A stretch of 64,000 bases of DNA from Desulfosporosinus orientis DSM 765. Lineage in GTDB: Bacteria > Bacillota > Desulfitobacteriia > Desulfitobacteriales > Desulfitobacteriaceae. This document shows positions 61,575 to 64,000 of this stretch, piece after piece (position 1 is the stretch's first letter; every line of letters begins with the position of its first letter). The DNA is taken from positions 4,632,001 to 4,696,000 of the forward strand of contig NC_016584.1 of NCBI RefSeq assembly GCF_000235605.1. The letters are read 5' to 3'. The position numbers and the translations under genes were made by a program. The notes beneath the pieces are model-generated. The model saw only the letters and a list, made by a program, of their open reading frames with translations, made no database searches and was not told where the DNA came from.

Positions 61575-62138
61575 ATGAAACTGTATCTAGAAATGTTTAT
61601 TGTGTTTTTTAAGATTGGCTGTTTAGCTTTTGGCGGCGGCTATGCTGTCATAGGACTTTTACAAAAGGAGATTGTTGAGTTAAAACAATGGGTTGACAAC
61701 GATGAACTAACCGATATCATGGCAATTTCTCAAACTCTTCCCGGCATTATTTTTGTCAATTCTGCCACGATGATAGGCTATCGCAAGAAGGGTATCTTAG
61801 GAGCTACAGTAGCTACAGTTTCCTCAGTTATGCCTACTTTTTTTCTTATACTCATTCTGACCTTTGTCATTTGGGGAGTCACTGATAACCCCATTGTTCA
61901 CAAAGCCTTTACAGGAATCCTCCTGGGAGTCACTGCACTAATTCTGAATTCTGTTAAAAAAACCTGGAAAACAGCAGTTAAACACTATCCCGACATTATC
62001 TTGGCAGTCACGGCTACGGTTCTTTTGCTGTTTACAGGTCTCAACGTTGTACTTATCCTTCTTTTGATGGCAGGCCTTGGCTTCGCAAAGAATCTCTATG
62101 CCCTAAAGAAGGAGGCGGAAAAACTTGAAGCTCGTTGA
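61575..62138 (+). CDS. Chromate transporter, first half (CHR domain)
   Basis: A 187-residue half-size ChrA-family protein with about five to six membrane helices. The CHR signature FFKIGCLAFGGGYAVIGLLQKE and the loop QTLPGIIFVNSATMIGYRKKG are present. A pair of such halves makes up one transporter, where single full-length ChrA has both. The ATG at 61575 has GAGGG seven bases upstream. It overlaps the second half by 14 bases. Whether it exports chromate or another anion is not shown. Confidence 0.93.
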   Translation: MKLYLEMFIVFFKIGCLAFGGGYAVIGLLQKEIVELKQWVDNDELTDIMAISQTLPGIIFVNSATMIGYRKKGILGATVATVSSVMPTFFLILILTFVIWGVTDNPIVHKAFTGILLGVTALILNSVKKTWKTAVKHYPDIILAVTATVLLLFTGLNVVLILLLMAGLGFAKNLYALKKEAEKLEAR

Positions 62139-62676
62139 ATTATTTCTCGTATTCTTTAAAATCGGAGCAGTCAGCTTTGGCGGCGGTTATGCCATGATTC
62201 CTTTCTTTGAAACAGAAATGGTATCTCATAACTGGGTATCACTGGCAGACTATATCAAGGTAATCGCTATCGCTCAGGTCATACCGGGACCATTTGCTGT
62301 GGATTCATCCTCTTATATCGGTTTTCAAGTCGCGGGGATTTTAGGCGCTGTTCTTGCAACCATAGCCCTCTGCCTCCCTTCCTTTATTGCCTCGGTTGTC
62401 ATCACGAAATTTTATGCTCAGTTCAAAACAAACAAATACGTAAACGCCCTCCTCATGGGCGTCCGGCCGGCTGTCCTTGGGCTGCTGATCAGTGCAGCCT
62501 ATATTATTGGTATTAAACCCTTATATCTGGGGGGCACCCACTTCCTATCCTTAACCATGCTGAAAACTGTTCTGGTCATTGGCGCGGGATATTATGCTTT
62601 AAGTCAAAAAAAAGTAAAAATAGGCACTTTGACCTTTCTTGCTGCCTCAGCCGTGGTCGGCATTATTCTCTACTAA
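62125..62676 (+). CDS. Chromate transporter, second half (CHR domain)
   Basis: A 183-residue partner of the preceding gene. It has FFKIGAVSFGGGYAMIPFFETEM and AQVIPGPFAVDSSSYIGFQVAG, parallel to motifs of the first half, and about five to six membrane helices. The start is TTG with GGAGG nine bases upstream, inside the end of the first gene, so the two are translated together. Confidence 0.93.
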   Translation: MKLVELFLVFFKIGAVSFGGGYAMIPFFETEMVSHNWVSLADYIKVIAIAQVIPGPFAVDSSSYIGFQVAGILGAVLATIALCLPSFIASVVITKFYAQFKTNKYVNALLMGVRPAVLGLLISAAYIIGIKPLYLGGTHFLSLTMLKTVLVIGAGYYALSQKKVKIGTLTFLAASAVVGIILY

Positions 62677-62777
62677 CCCCCTTATTCTCAGATACTTTCC
62701 GTGCAAATCAACTGATAAGTGATATATAATAAAAATGATATATTATGAAGAAACAACTATTAAGGTGGTAAGCATTA

Positions 62778-63128
62778 ATGAAGTCAATTGATAAGTCCAT
62801 TGTTCAAGGAGCGCTGAACAGTTTTCTAAACTGTGACGTCTATCTCCACCTGGAAACAACCAACGGAGCCTATGCAGTCCACCGGCAAGAGAGCAATATG
62901 ACTGTAGGAGCTTACATACGCAACGGCCGAATCTGCTTTGAACGTGGTGTCATTAGCGGTGACGGCCCATACCGAGTAGGGCTTAAGATGGAAATTGGCT
63001 GGGTTTACGCTGAAGGTCTGACGGACTTTGAGATAAACCAGGATGACCGGCTTTTGCTGGCCGGTCATGATCAGGATGGACGACTGGCTGTAGCTTTGGA
63101 ACTCAGTCTGTCCCCTTTCGAGCTATAG
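62778..63128 (+). CDS. yojF: YojF-like protein (DUF1806)
   Basis: A 116-residue protein of the YojF family: IVQGALNSFLNCDVYLHLETTNGAYA, then SNMTVGAYIRNGRICFERGVISGDGPYRVGLK. In Bacillus, yojF lies beside the bacillithiol deacetylase gene bshB2, as it does here (16 bases upstream). Its biochemical role is unknown. AAGGTGG precedes the ATG by about ten bases. Confidence 0.88.
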   Translation: MKSIDKSIVQGALNSFLNCDVYLHLETTNGAYAVHRQESNMTVGAYIRNGRICFERGVISGDGPYRVGLKMEIGWVYAEGLTDFEINQDDRLLLAGHDQDGRLAVALELSLSPFEL

Positions 63129-63143
63129 TGAGGAGGAAGAATT

Positions 63144-63815
63144 TTGGAAGAACACGTTCTGGCTGTGTTCCCCCATCCGGACGATGAAACCTTTGGTTGT
63201 GGAGGAACCTTAGCTTTATACGCTAAATCCGGTATTCCTGTTACTTATGTCTGCGGAACTTTGGGCCAAATGGGACGTAACATGGGGAGCCCATTCTTTG
63301 CCAATCGAGAAACCCTGCCGAAAATCCGTGAAGCAGAGCTGGAAGAAGCATGCCGTGCCCTCGGCATTCAACAGCTGATTAAACTTGGCTTAAGGGATAA
63401 AACCATTGAGTTTGAAGATCCTGAAGTATTAATCGAAAGGCTTACTCAAATTCTCCGCCAAGTGCGGCCAAGCTTAGTCCTTACCCATTATCCTGAGTTT
63501 TCAGTACATCCGGATCATAATGCTCTTGGTCATGTTACCATCCAGGCGGTTTCTCGCCTTTCTGAACAGGAACGCCCTAGAGTATACGCCCATGCATTTG
63601 CCCGGAACTGCCGGGATGTCCTGGGCCCGCCGGATATCATCAAGGATATTTCAAGCGTGTCCGATGTTAAGCTGGCCGCTATCTTGGCTCACAAATCCCA
63701 ATCTCAAGTCATCCTGCCCCGTACTGCCAATGGGCAGTTTATGAAACAATCCTCTAAAAACTCATACCGTCATATGCTTGAGCAGGAATCTTTCTGGACT
63801 TATCATTTTGCTTAA
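63144..63815 (+). CDS. bshB2: BshB2-like N-acetylglucosaminyl-malate deacetylase
   Basis: A 223-residue zinc deacetylase of the PIG-L/LmbE family. The metal-binding motif AVFPHPDDETFG (about 8-19) and the late HPDHNALGH match. In Bacillus BshB2 deacetylates GlcNAc-malate in bacillithiol synthesis. The start is TTG with GAGGAGG six bases upstream. It follows yojF; bshA and bshC are not in this window, so the use of bacillithiol in this organism remains to be shown. Confidence 0.88.
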   Translation: MEEHVLAVFPHPDDETFGCGGTLALYAKSGIPVTYVCGTLGQMGRNMGSPFFANRETLPKIREAELEEACRALGIQQLIKLGLRDKTIEFEDPEVLIERLTQILRQVRPSLVLTHYPEFSVHPDHNALGHVTIQAVSRLSEQERPRVYAHAFARNCRDVLGPPDIIKDISSVSDVKLAAILAHKSQSQVILPRTANGQFMKQSSKNSYRHMLEQESFWTYHFA

Positions 63816-63832
63816 GGCATATCCAGACTTAA

Positions 63833-63878
63833 ATATAAGCCGTTTCTCCACAATTACTCCTGGAGAAACGGCTTATAT
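63833..63878 (+). terminator. Terminator after bshB2
   Basis: An 18-bp perfect stem (63833-63850 and 63861-63878) is followed by ATTTTATT, 18 bases past the stop. The last 120 bases of the window hold no visible gene. Confidence 0.88.
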
Positions 63879-64000
63879 ATTTTATTAATCAGAGTACGAG
63901 CTTGAAATAGCCCACTGTAGCGCGTAATTCAATTATATACTTGTTTGATTATACTAATATGAATCACCTTAAGTCTATTTGGCAGCATTTTTTGAGGATG

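Noticed and set aside
1-64000. CRISPR array, prophage or complete insertion sequence
   Set aside because: No regular direct-repeat array, integrase, capsid or transposase gene was seen.

Overview
The window looks like chromosome of an anaerobic, spore-forming, low-to-mid GC Firmicute of the Desulfosporosinus/Desulfitobacterium type (Clostridia, Peptococcaceae). The evidence is a spoVB-like gene, a lysine riboswitch, strong AGGAGG ribosome sites, TTG and GTG starts, superoxide reductase with rubredoxin and an A-type flavoprotein, several molybdoenzymes, and two-component hybrids with HD-GYP output. The assignment is inferred from gene content only. No phage, intact insertion sequence or CRISPR array was seen.

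Left third (1-13132, minus strand): a roughly 13 kb citrate-fermentation operon. It begins with a Cache-type hybrid histidine kinase, followed by citrate lyase ligase (citC), citrate lyase citD-citE-citF, a TctC-TctB-TctA tripartite transporter, and a split sodium-pumping oxaloacetate decarboxylase (alpha, gamma, biotin carrier, beta). It ends at an intrinsic terminator. Citrate would be imported, cleaved to acetate and oxaloacetate, and the oxaloacetate decarboxylated to pyruvate with Na+ export. An OmpR-type response regulator is divergent from the kinase. Three long hairpins without U-tracts sit between cistrons.

14-19 kb: an oxygen-defence operon (universal stress protein, rubredoxin, FprA, desulfoferrodoxin) whose promoter overlaps a near-perfect PerR box, then a TetR gene with a ferredoxin-nitroreductase. 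19-30 kb: a molybdenum island with a Cys-type formate dehydrogenase-like catalytic subunit, a three-subunit xanthine dehydrogenase-like enzyme, a fused Fe-S/molybdenum hydroxylase, and two MocA-like nucleotidyltransferases, one fused to a ModE-like winged helix. The fused hydroxylase's ribosome site lies in a long hairpin. 30-32 kb: gltX followed by tRNA-Gln, tRNA-Glu and tRNA-Lys.

32-50 kb: accessory and housekeeping genes. These include two GNATs, a VWA protein that seems to start at ATT, a secreted beta-propeller protein, a DUF2975/XRE/membrane operon between two distantly similar membrane proteins, a VTC/DUF4956/beta-helix operon, trmB, a diguanylate cyclase, and a GntR-ABC operon with a perfect 32-bp palindromic operator. 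50-64 kb: an Fe-S protein with a helix-turn-helix-like N-terminus, lysA under an L-box riboswitch, a sigma-54 activator relic, a large hybrid kinase with an HD-GYP regulator, spoVB, an HD protein, a split chromate transporter and a yojF/bshB2-like pair.

The most interesting items are the PerR-box promoter, the SD-sequestering hairpin before the molybdenum hydroxylase, a dispersed hairpin repeat with a compensatory base change plus an associated 34-codon ORF, the winged-helix/nucleotidyltransferase fusion, and the atypical citrate operon with its own Cache hybrid kinase.
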